Notes under the pieces: model-generated
Told to the model about the DNA's origin: nothing
The model's input: only the letters and a program-made list of their open reading frames with translations
The model's database searches: none
Translations under genes and position numbers: made by a program
Origin: Promethearchaeota archaeon
GTDB taxonomy: Archaea; Asgardarchaeota; Lokiarchaeia; Sigyniarchaeales; SOKP01
Direction of reading: 5' to 3'
Assembly (NCBI GenBank): GCA_004524725.1
Contig: SDNW01000004.1
Coordinates: 1 to 45,092, forward strand
DNA length: 45,092 nt
Shown: positions 33,314-43,700 of the stretch, piece by piece
Position numbering within the stretch: the first letter of the stretch is position 1
How the letters are laid out: every line of letters starts with the position of its first letter

Positions 33314-34558
33314 ATGCCTAAAAAAAACAGAGCGTATCCAGAAGGCTTTTTAAAAGAGCAATCCGTCTCAAAAAAACTAGATTTTAACGCCAATAAAGAC
33401 GTGATTAGTTGTGAAAACTGTGGATACAAGATTATAAGACCATATCCAAAAGACCAGTTATGTCCACGATGTGGTAAATTTTTAGCAAACCTTTATAGCC
33501 ACAAAGATATGAGTGAAAATGAAGAATCGAAACAGAAAATCATTAAAGAATTTGATACTCGGACTGCTATGCCCTCCAAAAAATTCGGATCAAAAGTAAG
33601 AGTTAAGCAAAAGGTTGGAGATGATTTCTCTCTTTCTGATGATTTCATTCCTCTTCAACAAAATAATGAATATCTCCGATTTTTAGGAATCACGACTAAG
33701 AAAGGACGTAATAAATTATTTTATAGTAATAACCAATTTAAATATCTTTTAGAATTGGCAAATAATTTGGACTATATTGCGGTTAGCATCTTAGGTGGAA
33801 AACTTGACAAAATGTTACTTATATCTAAGGATAATATTGAAGAAAAATGCCAATTTCTAGTTTTAGAGAATTTAATATATGTTGTATTTGGGAACTTTCC
33901 CGATAAGAAAGGAAAATGGATTCTTGAGCAAATGGCTAAATATTACTCTGATCTAATACAAAATAGAGATGTAGATGCTTTAACAGAAACTGAAAGATAC
34001 GATATTGAAAGAAAATTTCTTGGTCCTGCGAATTTTCTTATCAATGAATATAAGCGCCTACAGAAGATATTTACCGACAAGGAAATTCCATATTTAGAGG
34101 ATTGGATGAGAATTGATTATTTAGGTCTATCTTCGATGTCTATTGGAGTAATTTCTTTACTTCTAGATACAGATGGTAACTTAAATGTTGAAGTTCCGGG
34201 AGAGTATGAAAACGAATATGAAGAAATCGAAATGAAAGAGTCACTTTTAACAGCGAAAATTGAAGCAATTGCCGCCAATACTCTTGGAAATACTGGGTCA
34301 TATCCACGATGGATTGCGGTAAAGTTAGGTTTTCAGCATTATCGCTTTTTAACATTTAAGAAATATCAGAATGATTACTTTCTTTCTTTACTCTCGGAAG
34401 GAAATTTACGTAAGCTTGATAAAATCGAAAGTAAGGTTGAGCCCTATTTATACCACGGTATTGATAAACCTTTTTCAGGAAATTTAAGGCCCTTCAATAA
34501 ACTCAAAGCTACAATTAAAGATATGTTAAATAAATTTCCCGAACATAAAATCAGTTAG
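33314..34558 (+). CDS. Zinc-ribbon protein with possible longin/roadblock-like modules
   Basis: A 414-residue protein I cannot name. Residues 35-60 form a zinc ribbon: CENCGYKI then LCPRCGKF. The rest is alpha-beta. Residues about 165-270 and 275-395 each show the strand-turn-strand-helix-strand order of longin or roadblock domains, the second with MSIGVISLLLDTDGNLNVEV, a helix with AKIEAIAANTLGN, and strands HYRFLTFKKYQNDYFLSLLS. This fits a GTPase-regulator fold, frequent in Asgard archaea, but is a pattern-based inference. GGAG lies 10 bases before the ATG. It is 45 bases upstream of the GH36 gene. Confidence 0.7.
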   Translation: MPKKNRAYPEGFLKEQSVSKKLDFNANKDVISCENCGYKIIRPYPKDQLCPRCGKFLANLYSHKDMSENEESKQKIIKEFDTRTAMPSKKFGSKVRVKQKVGDDFSLSDDFIPLQQNNEYLRFLGITTKKGRNKLFYSNNQFKYLLELANNLDYIAVSILGGKLDKMLLISKDNIEEKCQFLVLENLIYVVFGNFPDKKGKWILEQMAKYYSDLIQNRDVDALTETERYDIERKFLGPANFLINEYKRLQKIFTDKEIPYLEDWMRIDYLGLSSMSIGVISLLLDTDGNLNVEVPGEYENEYEEIEMKESLLTAKIEAIAANTLGNTGSYPRWIAVKLGFQHYRFLTFKKYQNDYFLSLLSEGNLRKLDKIESKVEPYLYHGIDKPFSGNLRPFNKLKATIKDMLNKFPEHKIS

Positions 34559-34602
34559 AATGTCTAAACTTTATTTTTAAAGAAATTTTTATTGACTTAA
34601 GT

Positions 34603-37053
34603 ATGCTTGAAATAATACAAGATAATAAAGATACTATTGAAATCTCTAATGGAAAGATTTTCCTCAAATTTTTCAAAAATGGTCCTTCACAGGGAACATA
34701 TGAAATTATTTATCTTGAAGAAGTGGCCTTAAAGGATTGTTATTGCAACATAATATTTCATGAAGATTCTTCTGAAAATTTACTAGAAATTAAGTCTAGC
34801 CAAATCTCTTATATTACCACTATAGAAAAAACATTAACCGGAAATGGGAATGGCTATAAATTAATTCTTTCCCCTTCTCAAGTTGATAGCTTAGATGTTT
34901 CATTTAGGATCCAATTTGAACTGTATGAACAGCAAGATTTTTTACTTATAACTGTAATAAATATAGAAGACAGATCAAGTATTAAGAGAAAAGTACATAG
35001 TATATCTCCGTTTACTCTTAAAAATAGTGTATTATACTTAAATGGATTAGATTCAGCTACAAATTTAGAAAAAATTACCTGGTTTAAAAACGGATTTCAA
35101 AGTTGGAGTCCCTGTAATCTATTTTTTGGTACTGAAAGGGATGTGATGGGACCTTCCACTGAAGTATTGAATTTAACTTTTGATAATCAAGATTATTATC
35201 TCCAAGGGAGATTCTACAGCGAATATAATACTGTGATCACCGATTTAACCTCCACTAACTCTCTGATTATGGGATTTGTCACTAATAAAGATCAATTTAC
35301 CCGTATCATCATGGATTATGAAAATGGAGCTAACTTGAAGCTACTTACCGCATTTGGGTGCATGGATGGTGTTAAATTTCATGAAGCTACCATTGACTTT
35401 TCTGAAACGTTGTTTATTGGTTTTAGACCCCAAAATCTTGGTTATTATGGGCTTATTAACTATGCGAAAATAGTAAAATCTATGAAAGAGAATGACCTTA
35501 TTAGTGAAATTCCAGTAGGGTGGTGTAGTTGGTATTATTACTACACAAATATAACTGAAACGGATATGATTGCGAATTTGGAATTTTTTAATAATAATAA
35601 AGGAATTCCCATTGACTTTATACAGTTAGATGATGGGTATTTTACAAAAATTGGTGATTATCTTAATATCGATCAAGAAAAATTCCCTAAGGGTTTGGAT
35701 TATTTATTTTATCAAATTAAAAAAAAAGGATTTAAAACAGGGATATGGACCGCTCCATTTTTTGCAGTCAGAACTTCAAAACTCTTTAAATCTCATCGCG
35801 ATTGGTTTCTCACGAAAAAAACCAAACCTTTAAAAGTACACTTTAATTGGAATTCTTTTCAATATGCTTTAGATTTGACGAGAGAGGATGTTTTACATCA
35901 TCTTTTTGAGCTTTACACTGAGTTATCCCATATAAATACGAATTTAAGAATGGATTTTTTCAAAATCGATTTTTTGCATGCCGCAGTCCCATACGGGGCA
36001 ACTTATAGTAAAAATTACCTTACCAGAGCTCAAGTTTTATACCAAGGAATAAAGAAAATTAGAGAAACAATAACTCCCAAATCATTCTTGTTAGGTTGTG
36101 GGGCGCCCCTCGGACCATGTATCGGTTTAGTGGATGCTATGAGAATAAGCGGAGATACTGCACCGATATGGGATGCGGGATACATTGAACAATATTCCAA
36201 TAATAAGGGGATAGAAAGCACATCACTGAAATCTGCATTAGTAAATATTTTGTATCGCTCGTTCATGCATAATTATTTCTGGATTAACGATCCAGATTGT
36301 TTGATGATACGCCGAAAAAATACACAACTAACTCTCGATGAAATTCGTCTTCAGATGACCATATTTGGTTTATCGGGTGGACAATTATTAATTTCAGATG
36401 ATATGACAATCCTTTCTCAAGAGGAGATACATGATGCTAAATTATTGTTACCCCCCTATAATCCTAAAGGGTTTGATCCAATTGTTATTGATGCTTTTCG
36501 AAGCGTTTTACCTACCCTATACATGTTAGAGACAAATGAAATCATTGGACATCGATATTTAGTTGCAATTATTAATTGGAACGATGAACATGAAACAAAA
36601 AATATTCTTGTGTCTGAACTATTAGGGAAGCATTTTGATGAAACTAAAAAATATCTCATTTTCAGTTTCTGGGATAAAAGATATCTCGGTCAATTTGCTA
36701 TAAAGGACAAAATAAGTTTATCAAATATACCTCCTCATTCTTGCGCTTATCTAACATTAATACCTGTTAATAAAGACTCCTATAATGATATTATCTTTAT
36801 TTCATCGGATTTACATATTTCACAAGGATGTTATGAAATCAAGGAATTTGAATATCTCGAAAATGAATCCAAAATCATTATAAAAGTTCAGGTACTTGGA
36901 AGTAGGACCGGATTCTTTTACATTAAAATTCCTATGGATAAAAAAGTGGTCGCTTATGAGAAAGAATATGAACAAATCGATGAATTGGAAAATATTTGGA
37001 AATTTCATGCCGTTATTGAAAAAGAAGCAGTGATAGAAATCATCCTATCTTAA
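34603..37053 (+). CDS. Glycoside hydrolase family 36-like alpha-galactosidase
   Basis: An 816-residue cytosolic enzyme of the GH36 group, which hydrolyses alpha-linked galactose or related sugars. An N-terminal beta-sandwich spans about 1-290. The TIM barrel begins with VGWCSWYYYY (near 303-312) and has FIQLDDGYF (near 339), FKTGIWTAPF (near 378), the nucleophile D456 in FFKIDFLHAA and the acid/base D518 in RISGDTAPIWD. The C-terminal 200 residues are a beta domain. Family position and length fit GH36, but GH36 also holds alpha-N-acetylgalactosaminidases and raffinose synthases, so the substrate is open. No signal peptide is present, so it acts on internal or imported sugars. Confidence 0.88.
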   Translation: MLEIIQDNKDTIEISNGKIFLKFFKNGPSQGTYEIIYLEEVALKDCYCNIIFHEDSSENLLEIKSSQISYITTIEKTLTGNGNGYKLILSPSQVDSLDVSFRIQFELYEQQDFLLITVINIEDRSSIKRKVHSISPFTLKNSVLYLNGLDSATNLEKITWFKNGFQSWSPCNLFFGTERDVMGPSTEVLNLTFDNQDYYLQGRFYSEYNTVITDLTSTNSLIMGFVTNKDQFTRIIMDYENGANLKLLTAFGCMDGVKFHEATIDFSETLFIGFRPQNLGYYGLINYAKIVKSMKENDLISEIPVGWCSWYYYYTNITETDMIANLEFFNNNKGIPIDFIQLDDGYFTKIGDYLNIDQEKFPKGLDYLFYQIKKKGFKTGIWTAPFFAVRTSKLFKSHRDWFLTKKTKPLKVHFNWNSFQYALDLTREDVLHHLFELYTELSHINTNLRMDFFKIDFLHAAVPYGATYSKNYLTRAQVLYQGIKKIRETITPKSFLLGCGAPLGPCIGLVDAMRISGDTAPIWDAGYIEQYSNNKGIESTSLKSALVNILYRSFMHNYFWINDPDCLMIRRKNTQLTLDEIRLQMTIFGLSGGQLLISDDMTILSQEEIHDAKLLLPPYNPKGFDPIVIDAFRSVLPTLYMLETNEIIGHRYLVAIINWNDEHETKNILVSELLGKHFDETKKYLIFSFWDKRYLGQFAIKDKISLSNIPPHSCAYLTLIPVNKDSYNDIIFISSDLHISQGCYEIKEFEYLENESKIIIKVQVLGSRTGFFYIKIPMDKKVVAYEKEYEQIDELENIWKFHAVIEKEAVIEIILS

Positions 37054-37122
37054 CTTTTATAACTCTCCAATACTTAAAATATTCATACATCTTTAAGGCT
37101 TATTTCTCCATTTCATGAGAAT

Positions 37123-38094
37123 ATGTTAGATCTCGATCCAGAAATTTTGTATCACAGGTTCTGCAACAAAGAAATCGATAAATTAACTCTAGTAAATTCT
37201 CTTTTATTATTGATTGAAGAATCCATCAATGAGGATCTTAGGATTAGTGCGATAAACCAATTAAGAAGATTGGGCATTACTAGTGATCATCTTTTCAATG
37301 TGATGGAAAATCTAATGATTTCTGATACCAATGGAAAAGTAAGAAACGCTGCTGCGCGCTATATTAGCTATTTGTATTTTGAAAAGTCTTATAATATCGT
37401 GAATTGGGCAATACAATATGAAGAGTCCTATGAATGTATTCTTACAATGGTAAATACTCTGAAAAAAATGCAATCAGAGGATTCCAAACGGCTTTTAATA
37501 TCTCAGATTTCTAAGATTTTGAAACCAAGTACCCATTCAACCGAAAAACCATACATATTCCAAAAATATAGAAAAAGGATGAAAAAGGTATTCAAAGAAA
37601 AAGATATTGGAGATTTTACCGTAGAAGAATTAGCAGAAATTTTGATTAATTATAAAACAGTATCATTTCTAGCACTTACTTACCCTAATTTCTATTTTGA
37701 TTTAGATATTTCTAATGGGTTAGTCTCAGAAGTAGACCTTGCTGATTATCTCCAATATGAAGTCAAAGGAACTCCATTTGGCTGGAAAAATAATATAGCC
37801 TCTCTTAAAAAGATAAAAGGACTTAACAATTTTAAGTACGTCAAGAAATTAGATTTATCTAATAATCTTATAGAGGATTTAAGTGCTTTAACTGGTTTTA
37901 AAAATTTAGAGACCGTTTGCTTAGCAAATAATAAGATATCTGATCCCAAAAATATAAAATATCTCAATGATCTTCCTAATATTCGTTATATCGACTTAAC
38001 TGGGAATAAAATTGCAAAATCAGTTTCCTATAAGGATTTTAAGCCAAATGTGAAAGTAGTTTTAAAGCGGTTTGATGAACAAGTTGAATTTTAA
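37123..38094 (+). CDS. Short leucine-rich-repeat protein with the same helical N-terminal domain (paralog 3)
   Basis: A 323-residue relative of the two LRR genes near 26-29 kb. The N-terminus has the same pattern: DPEILYHRFCNKEIDKLTLV and MENLMISDTNGKVRNAAARY correspond to the YKNFINK-ID and ENL-ISDSN blocks of the others, so this domain is the shared feature. The repeat part is much shorter, three units of the 22-residue SDS22-like type (KKLDLSNNLIEDLSALTGF, ETVCLANNKISD, IRYIDLTGNKIAKS) near 245-310. No membrane segment. It follows the GH36 gene by 69 bases and is convergent with the RuBisCO-like gene. Confidence 0.85.
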   Translation: MLDLDPEILYHRFCNKEIDKLTLVNSLLLLIEESINEDLRISAINQLRRLGITSDHLFNVMENLMISDTNGKVRNAAARYISYLYFEKSYNIVNWAIQYEESYECILTMVNTLKKMQSEDSKRLLISQISKILKPSTHSTEKPYIFQKYRKRMKKVFKEKDIGDFTVEELAEILINYKTVSFLALTYPNFYFDLDISNGLVSEVDLADYLQYEVKGTPFGWKNNIASLKKIKGLNNFKYVKKLDLSNNLIEDLSALTGFKNLETVCLANNKISDPKNIKYLNDLPNIRYIDLTGNKIAKSVSYKDFKPNVKVVLKRFDEQVEF

Positions 38095-38132
38095 TAATTA
38101 TACTCCAATAAAAAAGAAAAGAAAAATTAAAT

Positions 38133-39494
38133 TTAGACAGACGTAAATTCAGTTTTCTTACCGATGCCAAATAATCCTAAGGCTACACCTAATTCTTTAT
38201 GATCCTTAGCATATTCTCTCACAGGAATGCCTTCCATGACAGCATCAATTGCTTGTCTAAAAGCTTTTGCTCCAGCTATTGGGCCATCTGGGTGTGCATG
38301 TATTCCTCCTCCGCTACCAATCATGATATTTGTTCCTAAGTCTTGAACACATTTTTCAACTAAACTCTGAGTGATCCCGCCGGAGGGCATCGGTAAAGTT
38401 CTTTTAATATGAGGTGCATTCCGCATAGGCATAACCATTTGTCTAGCAGTTTCTTTGAACCTATCTGCAGTTGTGGGTGCTTTACCATAAGGAGCTGGAT
38501 GTACAATCGTATCACAACCTGCCAGTCTTCCAAACTTTCCCAGAATTAATGGACTTGAAATACCACTAACGGGATCTTGGTAAAATGCACCTGCTAAATC
38601 CATATGGCCTAAGATAGGTACCTTAACGGAGGGGTCTTCTGCTAACTTTCTCAAGGCAGAATATCCTGTAGAGATGTGATTAACCATTATCGCATTAGCT
38701 CCGTGTTCTTGTACTATGTCTGCTAATTCAAACATGCGTTCTACTCTATCAGTTATATTCACTGTATAAAGGGTTTTTTCTCCCTTCTCCGAGTCTGCTT
38801 TATCCAAAGCTTCCATGAAAGCGGTTACTCGTTCTGTGATCGGATTAAAATCTACATCTGCGATTAGTTCATCATCCTTAATTATATCACAACCGCCTAC
38901 TGCGGCTTTATAAGCGAGATCTGCACCAATCTTAGGATCAGAGTAGACGCAAGGCTTTATCATATTATTTAGTAGAGGACGCTCTTTTACACCTAAAAGT
39001 TTCCTTATACCAACATCTCCAAATTTAGGACCTTTAAATTCTTTTAAGAAAGCTTTCGGAAATCTGACATCAACCATTTTAAGTGGTCCACCCATAGAAA
39101 TATTTCCGTATATAGTAGTAAACAGCATTGGAAATTGAGGCTTAAAATTTAAAGGAAACGCTATTTGTACTACATATTGATGCATTTTGGGATTTCCAAA
39201 GAAGTCTTCGGCTCCTTCATATTCGAAATCTGGGAATCTCCACCACCCAATTACTTTTGCTACATGTTTTCTTCTTTGTTCAGGTGTTTCTGCGGGAACA
39301 GGGACGAATGTACCTGTTGATTGTTCAACACAAACTGCCTGCATCATATAGAACGCATCCATTTTCCTATGAAGCATTGCTGTATATGTAGCAATGATAT
39401 GCGTTTCATAATCGATATCTTCGGGAAGAGCATTGGGTTTTGAAAGATTTTCCAAATCAAAATCGTCAAATTCGGTTGGAATTTTTTCTTCCAT
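38133..39494 (-). CDS. RuBisCO-like protein (form IV type)
   Basis: A 453-residue homolog of the RuBisCO large subunit. Kept residues are the carbamylated lysine K206 and metal ligands D208 and E209 (CDIIKDDE), the loop-6 lysine K338 (PYGKAP), H297, S371 in PSGG and the GSGGG phosphate loop. Altered are the second lysine of the KPK motif, which is cysteine here (C182 in MIKPCVYSDP), the arginine after H297, which is M298, and the later histidine of HRAMH, which is A301. These losses are typical of form IV RuBisCO-like proteins, which do enolisation or isomerisation in sulfur metabolism and not CO2 fixation. The ATG at 39494 has GTGA 5 bases upstream; GTG at 39503 is an alternative. Confidence 0.85.
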   Translation of the reverse strand: MEEKIPTEFDDFDLENLSKPNALPEDIDYETHIIATYTAMLHRKMDAFYMMQAVCVEQSTGTFVPVPAETPEQRRKHVAKVIGWWRFPDFEYEGAEDFFGNPKMHQYVVQIAFPLNFKPQFPMLFTTIYGNISMGGPLKMVDVRFPKAFLKEFKGPKFGDVGIRKLLGVKERPLLNNMIKPCVYSDPKIGADLAYKAAVGGCDIIKDDELIADVDFNPITERVTAFMEALDKADSEKGEKTLYTVNITDRVERMFELADIVQEHGANAIMVNHISTGYSALRKLAEDPSVKVPILGHMDLAGAFYQDPVSGISSPLILGKFGRLAGCDTIVHPAPYGKAPTTADRFKETARQMVMPMRNAPHIKRTLPMPSGGITQSLVEKCVQDLGTNIMIGSGGGIHAHPDGPIAGAKAFRQAIDAVMEGIPVREYAKDHKELGVALGLFGIGKKTEFTSV

Positions 39495-39650
39495 TATAGT
39501 CACATTTTTCTTTTAATTTAATATAATAAGTTAAATCATTCATAACCAAATAATATTTTTGGTTATAGAAGTAAGCGGATTTGAATCTTATTCCTTGAAA
39601 AATTGATTAAAAAATAAGATAAAATATAAAAAAAAATAAAAAAATTAAAA

Positions 39651-40754
39651 TTATTCTTTAGATTTAGCAGCTGCCTTTAGATTAATATAAGTATTTTCCA
39701 AAACGTTAAGATATTCGATTAAAACCTGATCTGCTTTTGACTTCTTCTCATACTCTTCCTTAATGATGTTAATCAGATATTTCGGAAAGATGAGTTCCAC
39801 ATAAAAATCAGATAGAAGAGCATAATATTCATTGTTTCTGTCATCTTGAAATACTTGAATCATTTGGCTCTCCCAAAGCATCTTTAATACCTCATCAACA
39901 TCGTCAACGCCTTTCTTCTTGAGTTTTTCAAGATCATTTCGGGTGACGATTGCTGTACGTAATAAGCGTAGAGTTTCATAGACTTGAGGGTTAATTAGCA
40001 CGTCGATTATGGTGAGATTATCGTTTTCTGATGGCCTATAATTCTGGAAAAACTTTTTGGTTTCAGTTCGATAATCTTCTACTAGTTGTGACGGTAAACC
40101 TCTATCAGCAGGATCTTTTAAAAGTTGGACAGGAGGAATCCTCATCATTATAATATCATTGGTAAGAAAGATCAATTCCGAGGGCATTCCTTTAACCGAC
40201 GCTTCTTTGATTATTTCACGTTTAATCAACTCAATTAATACTCCTTCTAAATCAACGAATCCTTGTTTATATCTGTCTTTTAACCATACCATCAATTCCG
40301 ATTTGGATACAACTCCTTCTTCTCGTAAGCGATTGATGATCATACGTTTAATCTCATCTTGATAAGTCATCGCTAAGCGTTGTTCGGCATTTAATGTTGG
40401 ATATACTGATAACCTTCTGAAAAGTGAGGGAATTAATTGAAGATAAGCCTCGTCCTCAAGATTTTGAAGGATAATTCTTGAGGTATCTGCGAGACCACCC
40501 TCGTAAGCATCAGGATCATCATCCAAATTCAAGAGAAGAAGTATATAGTATCCCTTCTCTGGTCCGGTATAATATGATGCAATGTTTAACGAACCAACCA
40601 TTAAACTAATCATGCCCGATTCTCCGCTATATTCGTGCGTGCTATATACTTGCATTAAAGTTTTATCCGTGACCGTAATTTCTTCCGGATATTTCGCTAA
40701 AATTTCAGTTCCGACACGTTCATCCCATTTCATTAATACTAATCCTACTGGCAT
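39651..40754 (-). CDS. Longin-like domain protein with winged-helix-like C-terminal part
   Basis: A 367-residue cytosolic protein. Residues 1-120 have the strand-helix pattern of longin/roadblock-fold domains: MPVGLVLMKWDERVGTEILA, then GMISLMVGSLNIASYY, then YYILLLLNLDDDPDAYEGGL. Residues about 130-230 and 240-320 contain short helix-turn-helix-like units (EEGVVSKSELMVWLKDR, IVTRNDLEKLKKKGVDDVDE). A C-terminal helix is likely. Its ATG overlaps the stop of the large surface protein by one base (TAATG), and its ribosome site GGAGGT lies inside the last codons of that gene, so the two are translationally coupled. It could be the cytosolic partner of the surface protein. Family and role are inferred. 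Confidence 0.8.
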   Translation of the reverse strand: MPVGLVLMKWDERVGTEILAKYPEEITVTDKTLMQVYSTHEYSGESGMISLMVGSLNIASYYTGPEKGYYILLLLNLDDDPDAYEGGLADTSRIILQNLEDEAYLQLIPSLFRRLSVYPTLNAEQRLAMTYQDEIKRMIINRLREEGVVSKSELMVWLKDRYKQGFVDLEGVLIELIKREIIKEASVKGMPSELIFLTNDIIMMRIPPVQLLKDPADRGLPSQLVEDYRTETKKFFQNYRPSENDNLTIIDVLINPQVYETLRLLRTAIVTRNDLEKLKKKGVDDVDEVLKMLWESQMIQVFQDDRNNEYYALLSDFYVELIFPKYLINIIKEEYEKKSKADQVLIEYLNVLENTYINLKAAAKSKE

Positions 40755-43700
40755 TAGAAATTACCTCCTTCTGATTCTGGTATTTCTGGCATTTTTTTAC
40801 CTTTTTTCCGTTCAACACCAAGTATATCATTTAAGGATAACCCTAACATCTCCCATCTATCTCCAAGTTCTTTGACGATATATTCTTCTTTTGATGGATA
40901 TAATAGTGAATCTGAGATTGATTTTCTGCCTTTTATATTCTTACTCATCGCTCTCACTCTCTTGACGAAAGTAGGAATTCTCGCTTTTTGTATAGTACGA
41001 TATGCTACAAGGCTTCCGACCACTGCCACTGCTGCTCCAACAATCATTAAGAAGTAGAACATTGGAAAACCAGGGAAAATTTCTACTAATCCAACAACAA
41101 TTGATAGATCAACTTCTTCAGAATAGTAGTACTCATTATCCAACGTGATGGTAGCTCCAATGGTTTGCGATAAGAAAAATGCATCTGGGAAAATTGTTGC
41201 ATCAATCGTTATTGAGTAAGTACCGTCACCTTCATCGGTAAAATCAAATGATTGCCCTTGGAGGGTGATAGATACATCCGCACCGATAATTGCACTGCTA
41301 TTTATCGTATCAGTTAAATCTAAAGATATCCTTAAATCATTTCCAGAAACTGTAGTAATAATATTGCCTAATGGAATGTTAACATCGAATTCGCGCGGAA
41401 TTATGTTCAGTATTAAGATTCCTCCTCTCTGAGCATAATTTTCCTTTTCAATATTAAAAATAATTGTATAAACTGCGATGTCTTGAGTTTCCGTGTCAAA
41501 ATCTAGAGCATATAATCCGTTTCCTAAGTCATCTAAGACATCAGCACCGCTATCAACAACACTTCCACTTACTTCTTTAGTCCATTCATAGGTTTTCAAT
41601 TCACTTCCTCCTAATCCTGAACCTGAACTTTCTTCTTCATAAGTAAAGTAAAAAATACTTTCTTCTCTAAATGCGACGTCGACTGTCTTGTATATACCAA
41701 CAGAATCATTAATTAATGTTTTGATGGCAAGTACATTAATTTCAACAAATATAGTCTGATCTTGATAATTCTGCCTGTCAGCAGTGATTTGAAGTGTATA
41801 TGAGTCGCTTCTTGGAAATAGGGAGGAAACCAATTCAAATCTGTAGGTTCCTGATGCGCCAGAAGGACTAAGAGATCCAACCAAAGTAGGAATACCAAGC
41901 ACGTAATATTCTACGTCAGCGCCAGTTATGGGATTATTTCCGCCAAAACTTACGTCCGTATAGCTTACCTCCATTATTAATGATTCACCCCAATAGGCTG
42001 TTAATTCGGTTTCATTGCCGACTAAAGTTGATGTTTTCGGATCAAGAATGAATGAAGTTGACACCTGCTTGGTTATGAATCCTGCTTTCGTAGCAGTAAC
42101 CTCAACAATATAATCATTTTCAGATACCCACTCCTCTCCACTAGGTTCAACTGGGTTTGCGGTGTTTATACTTAAATTATATAATCCACCTCCTAAGGGA
42201 ATGAATGACAATGTTAATGTATTAATTTTCTCAACTCCTGAAAAAACATTATATCTAACCATTGCTCCATCCATTGGATAATACATCGTTTCATTTTCCA
42301 CGTAAGTTAAATTGATTTGGAAATTAAGTGTATCACCTAACATTTGGTTAAAATCTGGATCAGGAAAAACTAAAAATTCCATGTTGGTTTCAAAACTCGA
42401 ACCAAAAGTTGCATTAACGATTGATGAGTTTGCTGTATGAAAGTAGAATGTTGTATTAACATTGCTGATTAGATCGAGATCTCCAACAGCCACAACGTTG
42501 GTTGAAGGGATTTCAAACCACTCAATTGAAAATGTTATGTTTCCATCTTGAGGATTAGTAAAATTAGCCCATCTGAAAATTAGTTCACCGTCATCATTAG
42601 CGTTTTCAGAACCAATAAGTTCTGACCCAGAACCATCATCCATCCAAAATGTTACTTTTGCTCCACTCAATCTACCTTTATAGTTATTTTGAGCGGTATC
42701 ATTGAATCGATTTAAGGTTAATGCCAATGAAGTCATCTGAATATTGGTAAACTCTAAGTAATATACACCAAATGTATCGACATTCGTTTCGTTCAGCTCG
42801 ATTTGTTTTGCTGTAGTCACAGTTAATGTTTTTCCATATCGAACATACGATACATTAACATCATATACACCTCCTTCTAAGCGATTAAAAATAGTTCGCC
42901 CATTTTCGTCGGTATCTTGATTCCAGCTCATTCCATAATCTGATGCATTCCATACGGTTACGGTGGCTTCTGGCACTAGATTATTATCGATATCGGTGAC
43001 ATTTACATCTAAATTATAAAAAAAACTATCTTGTTCATACATGTAGATGTTTGGCTCCTCTTTTAAAGTAAGTAGCATATTATCGAAATAATTAATCATA
43101 CCAGTATCATCTAAACTACCAGAAGTATTAACACTTCCAGCTAGTTCCCAGAAATTGATATTAAGCTTATAGGATTCATTTCCAACACTATTATCAAGAT
43201 CATTAATGGAGCCTGGTAAGAATTGCACTACTCCGCTATCATAGAGAACATCTCCTCTAAAGTATGAAATGCTCATATGAGCAGGATCTGATACTTCAAA
43301 GGCTTCTATAAACAAACCAATAGCATCTTTAGAACTATCAGGGGCATTATGGACAACTGTATAATTTTCTGAAACGAATCCTGCGGAAGTTATGTCCTTT
43401 TGCAGATTTCCATCATAAACATATAGTAATTCAGAATGATCGGATACACCGGTAAAATTAAAGTTGGTGTTTAAAGCAAACATACTGTCAGTTGTGTAAT
43501 TGAACTCGTTTTCGAAGTAAATCCTACGCTCTATACTCCATAAATTGTAGTCATAATAGAAAGTACAGATATCTTGGGTATGCATATCAAATGCGGTTGT
43601 CCAATCGATTTGATATCTGGAAAACACATCTCCAGTTATCAATGGGGTTATGATTTGAATAGTTGATGGCATAGAACCTAATTTGAAATCTTCTACTTCG

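Noticed and set aside
38133-39494. Form III carboxylating RuBisCO
   Set aside because: The KPK, R295 and H298 equivalents are replaced, which argues for a form IV RuBisCO-like protein.
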